From Agrobacterium arsenijevicii (GTDB lineage Bacteria > Pseudomonadota > Alphaproteobacteria > Rhizobiales > Rhizobiaceae), in the NCBI GenBank assembly GCA_000949895.1, contig JWIT01000003.1, positions 372,001 through 436,000 of the forward strand: a DNA stretch of 64,000 nt, read 5' to 3'. The translations under genes and the position numbers were made by a program. How positions within the stretch are numbered: the first letter of the stretch is position 1; the number at the start of each line of letters is the position of its first letter. Shown in pieces: positions 35,740 through 44,333 of this stretch. Below the pieces are notes generated by a model, which saw only the letters and a program-made list of their open reading frames with translations, was not told where the DNA came from and did not search any database.

Positions 35740-36666
35740 TCAGTTCAATAGCTCCAGTTTGCGTGCCTGACGCTCGATCAGCTTCTCGACTTCTTTCACG
35801 GCAAGTGCGCCCAGCGCCGCACCCGGACGGCGTTGGGCGGCGCTGGCAATGGCGCCCCGTTTTGCCAGAATGTATTTTCTCACGGCCAGTCCCAGACCGG
35901 GTTGCTGTTCGTAACGCATCAATGGCAGGTAGGCATCGAACAGATCCTGCGCGGCTTCGTATTTGCCCTCATTGCTGAGGTGGACCACATCGACCATCAT
36001 TTCCGGATAGGCGAAACCGGTCATGGCGCCGTCGGCGCCGCGCTGCATTTCTTCGGTCAGGAAAACGCCGGCATTACCGCACAGGATCGAGGTGCGACGA
36101 CGACCCCTGGCTTCCGCCTCACGCAGATCGGTGATCTTCTGCAGGCCCGGCCAATCCTCGTGCTTGAGCATGACGATGCTGGGATGGGCTTCGAAGATGG
36201 TGCCCAGCGTTTTCGAAGTGATCTGAACGCCGGTCGAGAGCGGGAAATCCTGCAGCACGACGGGCACGTCCGTTCCGATCGTCTCGACCACATTGCGGTA
36301 ATAGGAGGTGATCTGTTCGTCGGTGCGCAGCGAGGACGGCGGCGCGACCATGACCCCGGCGGCACCCATATCCATCACTGCCTTGGTCAATTCTCCAATG
36401 GCGGCGAGACCGGGCGCCGAGACGCCGACCACCACGGGTTTGCTCGGCGAGCGTTTCAGCGTCAGCCTCGTGACTTCGATCGATTCCGCCTGGGTGAGCT
36501 TCGGTGCTTCCCCCATCATGCCGAGGATCGTCAACCCGTCGGCGCCCTTTTTATAATAGAAGTCGACCATGCGGTCGATGCTGGCGCTGTCGAGCGAACC
36601 GTCTTCGGTAAACGGGGTGCAGGCGATGACAAAGACGCCTTTTGTGCTGGAATTGATCAGGGTCAT
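35740..36666 (-). CDS. DapA-family enzyme, divergent active site
   Basis: 308 residues of the dihydrodipicolinate synthase superfamily with TILGMMGEAPKLTQ (GxxGE loop) and SIVMLKHEDWPGLQ carrying the probable Schiff-base Lys. The usual YNxP tyrosine segment reads VVLQDFPLSTG, so the catalytic tyrosine position appears to be Gln. This argues for a lyase or hydrolase other than DapA. It lies 9 bases after the amidohydrolase gene in the same operon. The substrate is unknown. Confidence 0.82.
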   Translation of the reverse strand: MTLINSSTKGVFVIACTPFTEDGSLDSASIDRMVDFYYKKGADGLTILGMMGEAPKLTQAESIEVTRLTLKRSPSKPVVVGVSAPGLAAIGELTKAVMDMGAAGVMVAPPSSLRTDEQITSYYRNVVETIGTDVPVVLQDFPLSTGVQITSKTLGTIFEAHPSIVMLKHEDWPGLQKITDLREAEARGRRRTSILCGNAGVFLTEEMQRGADGAMTGFAYPEMMVDVVHLSNEGKYEAAQDLFDAYLPLMRYEQQPGLGLAVRKYILAKRGAIASAAQRRPGAALGALAVKEVEKLIERQARKLELLN

Positions 36667-36675
36667 GCGATGTTC

Positions 36676-38040
36676 CTATTCGAACCAGTGGAATTGACCG
36701 CGGCGGACATAATCTCCCGAGCCGGGCTCATTGACGATCTCACGACCGTTCCACGCAAGTCTGCCGCCCAGATAGGTACGGGCAACGGTGACGGTAAATT
36801 CGCGACCGTCAAAGGGGCTCCAGTTCAGTTCATCATGGGCCTTGGACGAATCCCAGATCTGACGCTCGTGTGAAAGAATGGCGAGATCAGCATCGGCCCC
36901 GATCCGGAGGGCACCTTTTTCCGGCCAGAGACCGAAGAACTTCGCCGGGCGTTCGCATAATTGCTCCACGGTGATGGCGGCGGCATCGAGGCCCCGGCCG
37001 GCAGCAGCCGTATAAAATGCCGGCAGAAGTGTTTCGAGACCGGGCACGCCAGCGCCCGCATCGAAGATCGACGGCGTGAACTTGTTGTCGATCGGCCAGC
37101 TGGAATGGTCGGAGCTGACGAAGGCGACCCTGCCGGCCTCGATTTCCTCCCAAAGCGCATCGATCTGGCCGGGGCGGATCGGCGGGTTCACCTTCATTTT
37201 CGCACCGAGTTCTGCACCGTCCCGGTCGGGATCGAACCACAGATAGTGCACGCAAAGTTCACCCGTCGCACGGAAGCCGTCGGCCAGATAATTGTCGACC
37301 AACTGGAAACCGCGAGCCGTGGTCAGATGCACAATATGCGCGTGGGCGCCGGCGGCGGCTCCGAGTTCGAGGAATTGCGCCGTTGCGGCAAGTTCCGCAG
37401 CCGGCGGCCGGCTTTCGGAATGGGCGGCGATACCGTCACGGCCCGCGGCTTTGGCGGCGGCAATATAGGCACGGACGATTTCCTGATCTTCGTTGTGGAC
37501 GCCGAGCGGGATTGTTGTTTCCGCCAGTGCGTTGAATGTGGCGAGTATCTGTTCTGATGCTATGCGGGGAAACCGGGTCGGGCTGCTTTCGAACGTGGAG
37601 ATCTTGAACGCCACGACGCCGTTTTCGATCAGCGGTTCGATATCGGCGGTGGACTGGCCGGGCATGATCGTGCCGTAAAGCGCAACATTGGTGTGGGCAT
37701 GTTCGCGAATTGCCGCGACCTTGTCTTCAAGGCGGGCAACGGTGTTGAGCGGGGCCGGATTGTCATAGGGCATGTCCACGATGGTGGTGACACCCCCGGC
37801 AATGGCCGAACGGGTCGTTGACCTTATGCCGGGCAGGCCGCCATAACTCGTTGCGTGGGTCTGACCGTCGATGACGCCGGGGATGACGAGGTCGCTGCCC
37901 GCATCGAAGCTTTCCGCCGCCTCCGGCGCAATACCTGTTCCAATTGAGACGATCTTTCCGCCTTCAATGCCCAGCCAGGCGTTTTGCAGAGGGCCTTCCG
38001 GCAATATAAGCGTGCCGCGCACTGTCAGGTCTAGTGTCAT
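36676..38040 (-). CDS. Hydantoinase/dihydroorotase-like cyclic amidohydrolase
   Basis: 454 residues of the amidohydrolase superfamily, closest in look to allantoinase, dihydropyrimidinase and hydantoinase. The carboxylated lysine is in VVAFKISTFE, and other metal or substrate ligands sit in PLGVHNEDQE, HAHIVHLTTA and FVSSDHSSW. The first metal motif, normally DxHxH, reads VIDGQTHATS: the first His is replaced by Gln. That may change metal content or substrate. It overlaps the racemase gene by 4 bases. Ring opening of a hydantoin-like or related cyclic amide is the best guess. Confidence 0.82.
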   Translation of the reverse strand: MTLDLTVRGTLILPEGPLQNAWLGIEGGKIVSIGTGIAPEAAESFDAGSDLVIPGVIDGQTHATSYGGLPGIRSTTRSAIAGGVTTIVDMPYDNPAPLNTVARLEDKVAAIREHAHTNVALYGTIMPGQSTADIEPLIENGVVAFKISTFESSPTRFPRIASEQILATFNALAETTIPLGVHNEDQEIVRAYIAAAKAAGRDGIAAHSESRPPAAELAATAQFLELGAAAGAHAHIVHLTTARGFQLVDNYLADGFRATGELCVHYLWFDPDRDGAELGAKMKVNPPIRPGQIDALWEEIEAGRVAFVSSDHSSWPIDNKFTPSIFDAGAGVPGLETLLPAFYTAAAGRGLDAAAITVEQLCERPAKFFGLWPEKGALRIGADADLAILSHERQIWDSSKAHDELNWSPFDGREFTVTVARTYLGGRLAWNGREIVNEPGSGDYVRRGQFHWFE

Positions 38041-38699
38041 CTGGCGGTTTTCCTATATCCCAGATCCAGGGTGGTGCAGGCCAGCGCTACGCCGGCCTGT
38101 ACGGGGTCGATTACGGGTATGCCGAGACTGTCCTGGAGTGCCTCACGATAGGAACCAAGCCCCGCGCAGCCGAGGATCAGGACATCCGCACCGTCTTCGT
38201 CGCGAAGCTTCCGGCCGGTGCGGGACACGACGTCCACGACGTCGCTCGCCATCAGTTCCACGACCGTCTTGTCTATGGAGCGGTCACCGGCCAGACGGCG
38301 ATCGAGTTCGAGGACTTTGAGATACCGCAGGTGCCTGTCGATCGAGGATTGCCCAAGCGAGATGATGCCGAAGCAGCTGCCAAGGCCGAGTGCCGTCAGA
38401 TAGGCGGATTCGGCAATGCCGAAGACGGGGCTTGCGGTGCGCCTGCGGACTTCGGCGATGCCCGGATCGGAGAAACAGGCCAGAACGAATGCATCCGCAG
38501 ATGAGGCCGTAACGGCCTCGATGATGTTGGGTATGACGGCTGCGACATGCTCATCCGTCTCTATGCCGGGGGGCGATTTCGAAAGCTCCGTGCATTCGAT
38601 CGTGTGGCGCGTTGCGGCGCGTACCGAACCGAGGCATGCTTCCATCGATTTCGTGACGGAGACGGAACTGTTGGGATTGATGACGAGAACCTTGGTCAA
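38037..38699 (-). CDS. Asp/Glu/hydantoin racemase family protein
   Basis: A 220-residue cofactor-independent racemase with the two-cysteine site: VLACFSDPG in the first half and LILGCAGLGSY in the second. The N-terminus VLVINPNSSVSVTKSM is typical of the hydantoin racemase branch. It would interconvert enantiomers of the compound then opened by the downstream amidohydrolase. It appears to start with TTG (38699), with a weak ribosome site. It is the first gene of the minus-strand operon that runs to the MalY-type lyase, with the operator at 38748-38765 upstream. Confidence 0.87.
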   Translation of the reverse strand: MTKVLVINPNSSVSVTKSMEACLGSVRAATRHTIECTELSKSPPGIETDEHVAAVIPNIIEAVTASSADAFVLACFSDPGIAEVRRRTASPVFGIAESAYLTALGLGSCFGIISLGQSSIDRHLRYLKVLELDRRLAGDRSIDKTVVELMASDVVDVVSRTGRKLRDEDGADVLILGCAGLGSYREALQDSLGIPVIDPVQAGVALACTTLDLGYRKTAR

Positions 38700-38747
38700 A
38701 AACGCACCCGTGAAATTGTACGCGCAGGGACGTGTTGCGCGAATTAG

Positions 38748-38765
38748 ATATATTACGTAATATAT
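38748..38765. promoter_or_regulatory. Operator A of the proposed GntR regulon
   Basis: ATATATTACGTAATATAT is a perfect 18-bp palindrome between the racemase gene (minus) and the GntR gene (plus). Related sites lie at 41470-41487 and 42574-42591. All three fit the consensus ATATAyTACGTArTATAT and lie in promoter positions. Confidence 0.65.
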
Positions 38766-38897
38766 TACGAGCCCGCTGGTGTCAAAGTCTGTTTGCTGCG
38801 ATTGGCGGGATCAAATTCCATGATAGAAGTCGAAATCTTCTCCTTCGTGTGACGGGGAAGATCCACGGGCAGGGGGACGGAGACGGATTTGGACAGA

Positions 38898-39590
38898 ATG
38901 GAAAAACTGGCGGTCTTGCCGGAGAAACGTGGAAAATCGCTGACGGAGCAGGCCTATGCGATATTGCGCGAACGTGTGATAGTGGGTGAGCTTGCGCCGG
39001 GCGTGGATGTCTCCGAACCCGAACTGGCCGAGCAGTTGCAGATGAGCAAGACGCCGGTGCGCGAAGCGCTGGCACGGCTGTGCGTCGAGGGGCTGATGGA
39101 AGCCTTTCCCCGCCGGGGCTATCGTGTGACCCCGGTTACGCTGAAGGACATGAATGATCTTTTTGCCATTCGCGGGGCGCTTGAAGGAACTGCGGCGGCG
39201 CTGGCTGCGCAAAACTTGACGGAGACGGAACTGGAAACGCTCGATGGGCTGGCTGACACCACCTATATCGTCGGCGAAAATGTCAGCACGAAAACCTTCG
39301 TTGCCTCGAACGAAAGGTTCCACTCGGCGATCGCAAGCGGTTCGGGCAATCCGCGCCTGCATTCGCTGGTCATGACCCATCTGGAAGAATGTGCGCGGCT
39401 TTTCTACATGGGAACGCGCGTTCGCGACATCAATCCGGAAACGACCAACGATCATCACCGCATCGTTGCATTTCTTCGCCAGCGCGACAGCGAGAAGGCG
39501 CGGCTTGCGATGATCGAGCACAACGAAAATACCCGCAAGGGATTGCTGGCCGCCATGGTCGCCAATCCGCAGTCGGGCATCTCGCTGTAA
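38898..39590 (+). CDS. GntR family regulator with FCD domain
   Basis: 230 residues. The winged-helix part has LAPGVDVSEPELAEQLQMSK followed by TPVREALARLCVEGL; the FCD effector domain has FHSAIASGSGNPRL and DHHRIVAFLRQRD with metal-type histidines. It is divergent from the racemase operon, and the perfect palindrome lies 133 bases before it. I propose that it controls the surrounding sulfur/nitrogen cluster. The ATG at 38898 was chosen; a TTG three codons upstream with GGAG spacing is an alternative. Confidence 0.92.
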   Translation: MEKLAVLPEKRGKSLTEQAYAILRERVIVGELAPGVDVSEPELAEQLQMSKTPVREALARLCVEGLMEAFPRRGYRVTPVTLKDMNDLFAIRGALEGTAAALAAQNLTETELETLDGLADTTYIVGENVSTKTFVASNERFHSAIASGSGNPRLHSLVMTHLEECARLFYMGTRVRDINPETTNDHHRIVAFLRQRDSEKARLAMIEHNENTRKGLLAAMVANPQSGISL

Positions 39591-39610
39591 CGGGCAGTGT
39601 CTCCGCTTCG

Positions 39611-41407
39611 TCAGTCGGTCTCCTTGAGCAGATGTCCCGGCGCGTATTCGCGGTAGACGGCCTTTGGCGGGATGTAGTCCGCAGGCCTGACGGCGCTGCC
39701 GATCTCCATACCCGCACGCGCCTTGCGCAGATGCCGCCGGGCGGGATCGGCGATTGGCACGGCATCCAGAAGGCGTCGGGTATAGGGGTGCTGCGGATCG
39801 CCGAAAATCTGCGCGCGCGATCCGATTTCGACGATCTCTCCCAGATACATCACCGCAACCCGGTGGCTGACGCGTTCCACCACCGCCATGTCGTGGCTGA
39901 TGAAGAGATAGGCGATTTTCAGGCGCTCCTGAAGCTCCAGCATCAGGTTGACGACCTGCGCTTTGATCGACACGTCGAGGGCGGAAACTGCCTCGTCGGC
40001 GACGATGAGCCCCGGGTTCAGCGTCAGGGCGCGGGCGATGCTGATGCGCTGGCGCTGGCCGCCGGAAAATTCGTGTGGGAACCGGCGTGCCATATCGGCT
40101 GTCAGCCCGACATTTTCCAGAAGCTCCACCGCTTTCGCTCTGGCGTCGTTCCCACTGGCCAGCCCATGCGCGATCATCGGTTCGGCGATCGCATCACCAA
40201 CGCGCATGCGCGGATTGAGGCTGGAGAATGGATCCTGGAAGATCATCTGCATTCGCTGCCGCTGCCGGGTGAGATCGGCAGTCGACAGGTTGCGGATATC
40301 CTGCCCGTTGACGCGGATCGTTCCACTGACCGGTTCGACCAGCCGCAGGATCGAGCGGCCGGTGGTGGATTTGCCGCAACCGGACTCGCCGACGAGCGAG
40401 AGCGTTTCGCCTTTATTAAGATGGAACGAAACATCCTCCACGGCATGCACCCGGGCGCTGACGCGGCCGAATATGCCGCTCCTGATGTCGAAGCGCGTCA
40501 CAATGTTCTTCACCTCCAGCACTGGCGTCTGAAGAGCCGGCTGGACCTGCCGTTCCGCAAGGGCGACACCGGTTTCGACATCAACGAGCGGAAAAGTGGC
40601 GGGATTTTCCCGGCCGGCCATCGAGCCCAGTTTTGGAACGGCGGAGAGCAGCGCGCGGGTATAATCGCTGCCCGGCCGAGCGAAAATTTCCTCCGTTGCG
40701 GCCGTCTCCAGCGCGCGCGAGCGGAACATCACGACGGTTCTGTCGGCAATTTCGGCGACCACGCCCATATCATGGGTGATGAAGAGAACACCCATCTTCT
40801 CCTCGTCCTGCAGGCTTTTGATAAGCTCAAGGATTTCCGCCTGAACGGTGACGTCCAGGGCGGTCGTGGGCTCATCGGCAATCAAGAGGGTCGGGCGGCA
40901 GGACAATGCCATGGCGATCATCACGCGCTGCAGCGTGCCGCCGGAAAGCTGATGGGGATATTCATCGAAACGTTTGGCGGCGGACGGTATGCGGACGCGT
41001 TCGAAAAGGCGGATGGTTTCCGCACGCGCCTCTGCGGCGGTGACCGGGCGATGGCGGCGAATGGCTTCGGCGATCTGTCGCCCGACGCTCAGGACAGGAT
41101 TGAGAGACGTCATCGGCTCCTGAAAGATCATGGCGATGCGGTTGCCGCGAATGTCCTGCATCTCGCGTTCCGGAAGGTCCAACAAATCGCGACCTTCCAG
41201 TTCGATGCGGCCACTGACGCGGGATGTCCTTTCAGGCAGAAGCCGCATGATCGACATGGCGGTAACGCTTTTGCCCGAACCGGATTCTCCGACGATGGCA
41301 ACGGTTTCCCCGGCGTTCACCGTAAGGCTCACATTGTTGACGACAGGCTCCCACGCGCCCTTCCGCCAGAAGGATGCGGTGAGGTTTTGCACGGAAAGAA
41401 CGGTCAA
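39611..41407 (-). CDS. Fused two-domain ABC transporter ATP-binding protein (GsiA type)
   Basis: 598 residues holding two complete ATPases of the oligopeptide branch in one chain. Domain 1 has [24 protein letters not shown] and [12 protein letters not shown]; domain 2 (from about 315) has [24 protein letters not shown] and [12 protein letters not shown]. In the second Walker B the usual Pro after Glu is Ala. It starts with TTG (41407) behind AGGAG at 9 bases. The matching binding protein and permeases are at 42671-46187 on the opposite strand. Confidence 0.93.
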   Translation of the reverse strand: MTVLSVQNLTASFWRKGAWEPVVNNVSLTVNAGETVAIVGESGSGKSVTAMSIMRLLPERTSRVSGRIELEGRDLLDLPEREMQDIRGNRIAMIFQEPMTSLNPVLSVGRQIAEAIRRHRPVTAAEARAETIRLFERVRIPSAAKRFDEYPHQLSGGTLQRVMIAMALSCRPTLLIADEPTTALDVTVQAEILELIKSLQDEEKMGVLFITHDMGVVAEIADRTVVMFRSRALETAATEEIFARPGSDYTRALLSAVPKLGSMAGRENPATFPLVDVETGVALAERQVQPALQTPVLEVKNIVTRFDIRSGIFGRVSARVHAVEDVSFHLNKGETLSLVGESGCGKSTTGRSILRLVEPVSGTIRVNGQDIRNLSTADLTRQRQRMQMIFQDPFSSLNPRMRVGDAIAEPMIAHGLASGNDARAKAVELLENVGLTADMARRFPHEFSGGQRQRISIARALTLNPGLIVADEAVSALDVSIKAQVVNLMLELQERLKIAYLFISHDMAVVERVSHRVAVMYLGEIVEIGSRAQIFGDPQHPYTRRLLDAVPIADPARRHLRKARAGMEIGSAVRPADYIPPKAVYREYAPGHLLKETD

Positions 41408-41469
41408 TCGGATGGCTCCTGCAGGTCTGGCAAAAGAAAAATGGTACCCTCATAACGACGGTATTTGTA

Positions 41470-41487
41470 AGATACTACGTAAGATAT
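41470..41487. promoter_or_regulatory. Operator B of the proposed GntR regulon
   Basis: AGATACTACGTAAGATAT, centred on ACGT, has half-sites AGATACTAC and (reversed) ATATCTTAC. It lies between the ABC ATPase gene (minus) and the rhodanese gene (plus) and matches the consensus of sites A and C. Confidence 0.55.
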
Positions 41488-41532
41488 TTCAGCTTGCCAA
41501 GGATGTTCCAATCAACGAGGATGATTTCAAAG

Positions 41533-42420
41533 ATGGCAAAATTACCGGGAGATCAATGTCCTATGGGTGACGACATTCGCAAAGCCGTTCTTCTCACGCC
41601 GTTCGAATTGAGCGAGATGTTGAAGTCCGGCGCGGATGTGACGGTGTTGGCGGTCCATTCGATCAACCCCTATACCGGCCAACCCTCCTTCATGGGCCGG
41701 CGTATTGAGGGTGCAGTCGATACCGAAGCCTATAGCGACTTCCAGTCGCCGCCGTCCTTTGAAGGCGGGCAGCGCCCGCTTCCCGACATAGAGACGCTTC
41801 AGGAAAAGGCTCGTCGCTGGGGATTGCGCCCGCAAGCCACGATCGTTGTTTATGACGGCGACCGAAGCATGACGGCGGCGCGTGCCTGGTGGGTGCTGAA
41901 ATGGGCGGGCCTGAAAGATGTGCGTGTTCTGGATGGAGGTTTTCCCGCCTGGGTATCCGCCGGGCTGCCGACAACCGAGGCGGTCGTCGTGCCTCAGCCG
42001 GGCACGATTGAATTTTCGCCCGGCCATATGCCCGAATTCGGCGCGGATGATGCCTTGCTGCTTGCTGAGGATGGTGTGTTGCTGGATGCGCGCATCCGGC
42101 CGAATTATATCGGCGGCCCTGTTGCCGAGGGTCAGCCGGTGCGCGGCCATATTCCGCATGCCGTCAGTGCGCCGGCGCCGGACAATGTCACGGATTACGG
42201 CAATTTCACCGATAGCGCGACTTTGAGGGAGATGTATCGGGCGCTCGGTGTGGACGGCACCCGCAAGGTCGGGGTCTATTGCGGTGCAGGCATGTCTGCG
42301 GCGCACACGGTTCTCGCGCTCGCCGCCATCGGAGTATCTGCCGCCATGTATCCCGGATCGTGGTCGGCGTGGATATCGGATCCCTCGAGGCCGGTCGTCA
42401 CGGGGGCGGATCCGGCTTGA
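41533..42420 (+). CDS. Tandem-rhodanese sulfurtransferase (SseA/TST type)
   Basis: 295 residues with two rhodanese domains. The N-terminal one has VVYDGDRSMTAARAWWVLKW, where Asp replaces the active cysteine. The C-terminal one has the catalytic loop YCGAGMSAAHT with a Cys, and ends with MYPGSWSAW. Such enzymes move sulfane sulfur from thiosulfate or 3-mercaptopyruvate to an acceptor. The CGAGMSA loop differs from the CRxGxR/T of typical thiosulfate enzymes. The start at 41533 is uncertain; 41563 (MGDDIRKA) is also possible. It follows operator B. Confidence 0.87.
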   Translation: MAKLPGDQCPMGDDIRKAVLLTPFELSEMLKSGADVTVLAVHSINPYTGQPSFMGRRIEGAVDTEAYSDFQSPPSFEGGQRPLPDIETLQEKARRWGLRPQATIVVYDGDRSMTAARAWWVLKWAGLKDVRVLDGGFPAWVSAGLPTTEAVVVPQPGTIEFSPGHMPEFGADDALLLAEDGVLLDARIRPNYIGGPVAEGQPVRGHIPHAVSAPAPDNVTDYGNFTDSATLREMYRALGVDGTRKVGVYCGAGMSAAHTVLALAAIGVSAAMYPGSWSAWISDPSRPVVTGADPA

Positions 42421-42670
42421 CGGTGTGATGCTAAATAGCCGGGCTTTCTTGGGGCAATATTTTCCCGCCTGGGCAAATGGTAGGCAAGATTTGCTTATTT
42501 GGCACAAAAAATATGCGTAAATACTCTTTGTCCAAATTCTCGCCACTCAGCTTTACAGCCAATGCTCTCACTGGTATATTTCGTAGTATATCAGATGAGG
42601 GCGGCATTGCCGCGAGCGCGGAAAATTCGGGTGCTTCAAAAGAAGCCGGCGGTCAGGGAAGGGTGGTAAT
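42421..42670. other. AT-rich promoter region of the importer operon
   Basis: 250 bases, richer in A+T than the surroundings, between the rhodanese and the binding protein genes. It contains operator C at 42574-42591. A short open frame of about 65 codons here has no supporting features. Confidence 0.5.
42574..42591 (+). promoter_or_regulatory. Operator C of the proposed GntR regulon
   Basis: GTATATTTCGTAGTATAT has half-sites GTATATTTC and (reversed) ATATACTAC. It is flanked by CTG and CAG, which extend the symmetry. It lies 80 bases before the binding protein gene. Confidence 0.55.
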
Positions 42671-44233
42671 ATGAATATCTGGAAGGGTTTTGCAGCGGCT
42701 ATGGTCGCGGTGCCGATCGTTGCGGCTGGTCCTCTTGCCCATGCGCAGGATCAGTCGAAAACGCTGGTTGTCGCGGTTCCTTCCGATCCGGTTGGCCTCG
42801 AACCCGGCGGCAACAAGGCGGAGCCGGTCGGCAGCGAAATCATCCTCAACGTGTTCGATACGCTCGTCGCGTGGACGGCGCCGGATTTCAAACAGATCGA
42901 AGGCCGGCTGGCCACGAGCTGGACGATCTCCGCCGATGGCAAGGAGTTTGACCTCAAGCTGCGTGAAGGCGTTAAATTCCAGGACGGCACGCCGTTCAAC
43001 GCGGCTGCAGTCAAGTTTTCGCTGGAGCGCACCAAGACTGCCAACCCCTATGTCAAGGCCACCTTCGATCTGATCAAGGACATTACGGTTGTGTCTCCGA
43101 CAGAGGTGAAGATCACCCTTTCGGCGGCATATCCCGCCTTCCTTTCCATTCTCGCGCAGCCGCAATCGGCCATCGTCAGTCCAACAGCCGTTGCGAAGCT
43201 GGGCGACAAGTTCGCGACCAGCCCGGTTGGAACCGGTCCTTTCATCTTCAAGGGCGCGCAGGCCGATACCAATGTGGTGCTGGAGGCCAATCCGGACTAT
43301 TTCCGCGGTGCGCCGAAGCTTTCGAAGATCATCTACCGCGTCATTCCCGATGCCTCCACCCGCCGCCTCGAGCTTGAAAGCGGCGGTGTCGATGTCGTCC
43401 AGCAGCAGGGCCAGCTTTCGGCTATCGCCGCAGAAGACATCGCGGCGCTGAAGACCAACAAGGATGTGAAGATTCTCGAGACCTCGAGCCAGATCATCCG
43501 CCAGCTGGAGTTCAACAACAGCAAGACGGACGGCCCCTTCGCCGATGTTCGTGTTCGCCAGGCCATCACGCACGCCATCGATTACGACGGGCTGCTGCAG
43601 GGGGTCTTCGGCGGTACGGCCGAGCGTGTCTACGGCCCGCTGACCAGCAACAGCTGGGCGTTCAATCCGAAGATGAAGGAGCTTGCTCCCAAATACGATC
43701 CGGAGCTTGCCAAGAAGCTGCTGACGGAGGCGAAGGTCGATCCGTCCAGCCTAGATCTGAAGCTTTACAGCTTCCAGGGTCCTCTGTGGGGTGCCGTCGC
43801 CACCTTCGTTCAGGCAAACCTTGCCGATATCGGCGTCAACGCCACCATCCAGCAGACGGAATTTCCGGCGCTGCGTGCATTGCAGACCTCCGGCCAGTTC
43901 GACGTGGCGCTGGACGGCCGCCAGCCTTGGTACAACGACCCGGATGCCCATATCACCATCGGTTACCTCTCCTCGCTTGCCAACACCGCCATGACCTTCC
44001 GCATGCCGCAGGACAAGGCGCTGGACGATCTCATCCTCAAGGCGCAGCAGACCTCCGACGCGGAATCCCGCAAGCAGCTATATTTCCAGGTGCAGGAAAA
44101 GATTGCCGAAAAAGTGCCCGGCGCTTACCTCTTCAGCCCGAAGCTCATCGTCTTCCTGCGGTCGAATGTCGAAGGCCTCGTGGTCAACAGCGCGCCGCCG
44201 CTCAATGAATATTGGTCCGTCTACAAGAAGTGA
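42671..44233 (+). CDS. ABC transporter substrate-binding protein (SBP family 5)
   Basis: 520 residues with a signal peptide ending near AHAQDQ (MNIWKGFAAAMVAVPIVAAG start). It has the family 5 pattern LATSWTISADGKEFDLKL, GVKFQDGTPFNAAAVKFSLER and GTGPFIFKGA. It is the periplasmic receptor for the permeases at 44334-46187, with the fused ATPase at 39611-41407. It starts at the ATG at 42671 with AGGGAAGGG upstream. A hairpin behind it probably lowers transcription of the permeases relative to the receptor. Confidence 0.93.
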   Translation: MNIWKGFAAAMVAVPIVAAGPLAHAQDQSKTLVVAVPSDPVGLEPGGNKAEPVGSEIILNVFDTLVAWTAPDFKQIEGRLATSWTISADGKEFDLKLREGVKFQDGTPFNAAAVKFSLERTKTANPYVKATFDLIKDITVVSPTEVKITLSAAYPAFLSILAQPQSAIVSPTAVAKLGDKFATSPVGTGPFIFKGAQADTNVVLEANPDYFRGAPKLSKIIYRVIPDASTRRLELESGGVDVVQQQGQLSAIAAEDIAALKTNKDVKILETSSQIIRQLEFNNSKTDGPFADVRVRQAITHAIDYDGLLQGVFGGTAERVYGPLTSNSWAFNPKMKELAPKYDPELAKKLLTEAKVDPSSLDLKLYSFQGPLWGAVATFVQANLADIGVNATIQQTEFPALRALQTSGQFDVALDGRQPWYNDPDAHITIGYLSSLANTAMTFRMPQDKALDDLILKAQQTSDAESRKQLYFQVQEKIAEKVPGAYLFSPKLIVFLRSNVEGLVVNSAPPLNEYWSVYKK

Positions 44234-44255
44234 CGGTCTTCTTATAAAATCGAGG

Positions 44256-44284
44256 CGGGCTGCCATTTAAGGCTGCCCGTTTCC
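44256..44284 (+). terminator. Attenuating hairpin between receptor and permease genes
   Basis: CGGGCTGCC (44256-44264) pairs with GGCTGCCCG (44271-44279), one T-T mismatch and a 6-base loop, followed by TTTCC. In this position it probably acts as a partial terminator, giving more binding protein than permease. Confidence 0.5.
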
Positions 44285-44333
44285 GTATTTGTTCGCCTCG
44301 GCGGCGGACGATCTGGCAAACGAGTTGGAGAGC

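Noticed and set aside
39389-41455. A 688-codon open frame on the plus strand opposite the fused ABC ATPase gene
   Set aside because: The opposite strand encodes two perfect ABC ATPase domains; this frame has no recognisable domain and is a by-product of high GC content.
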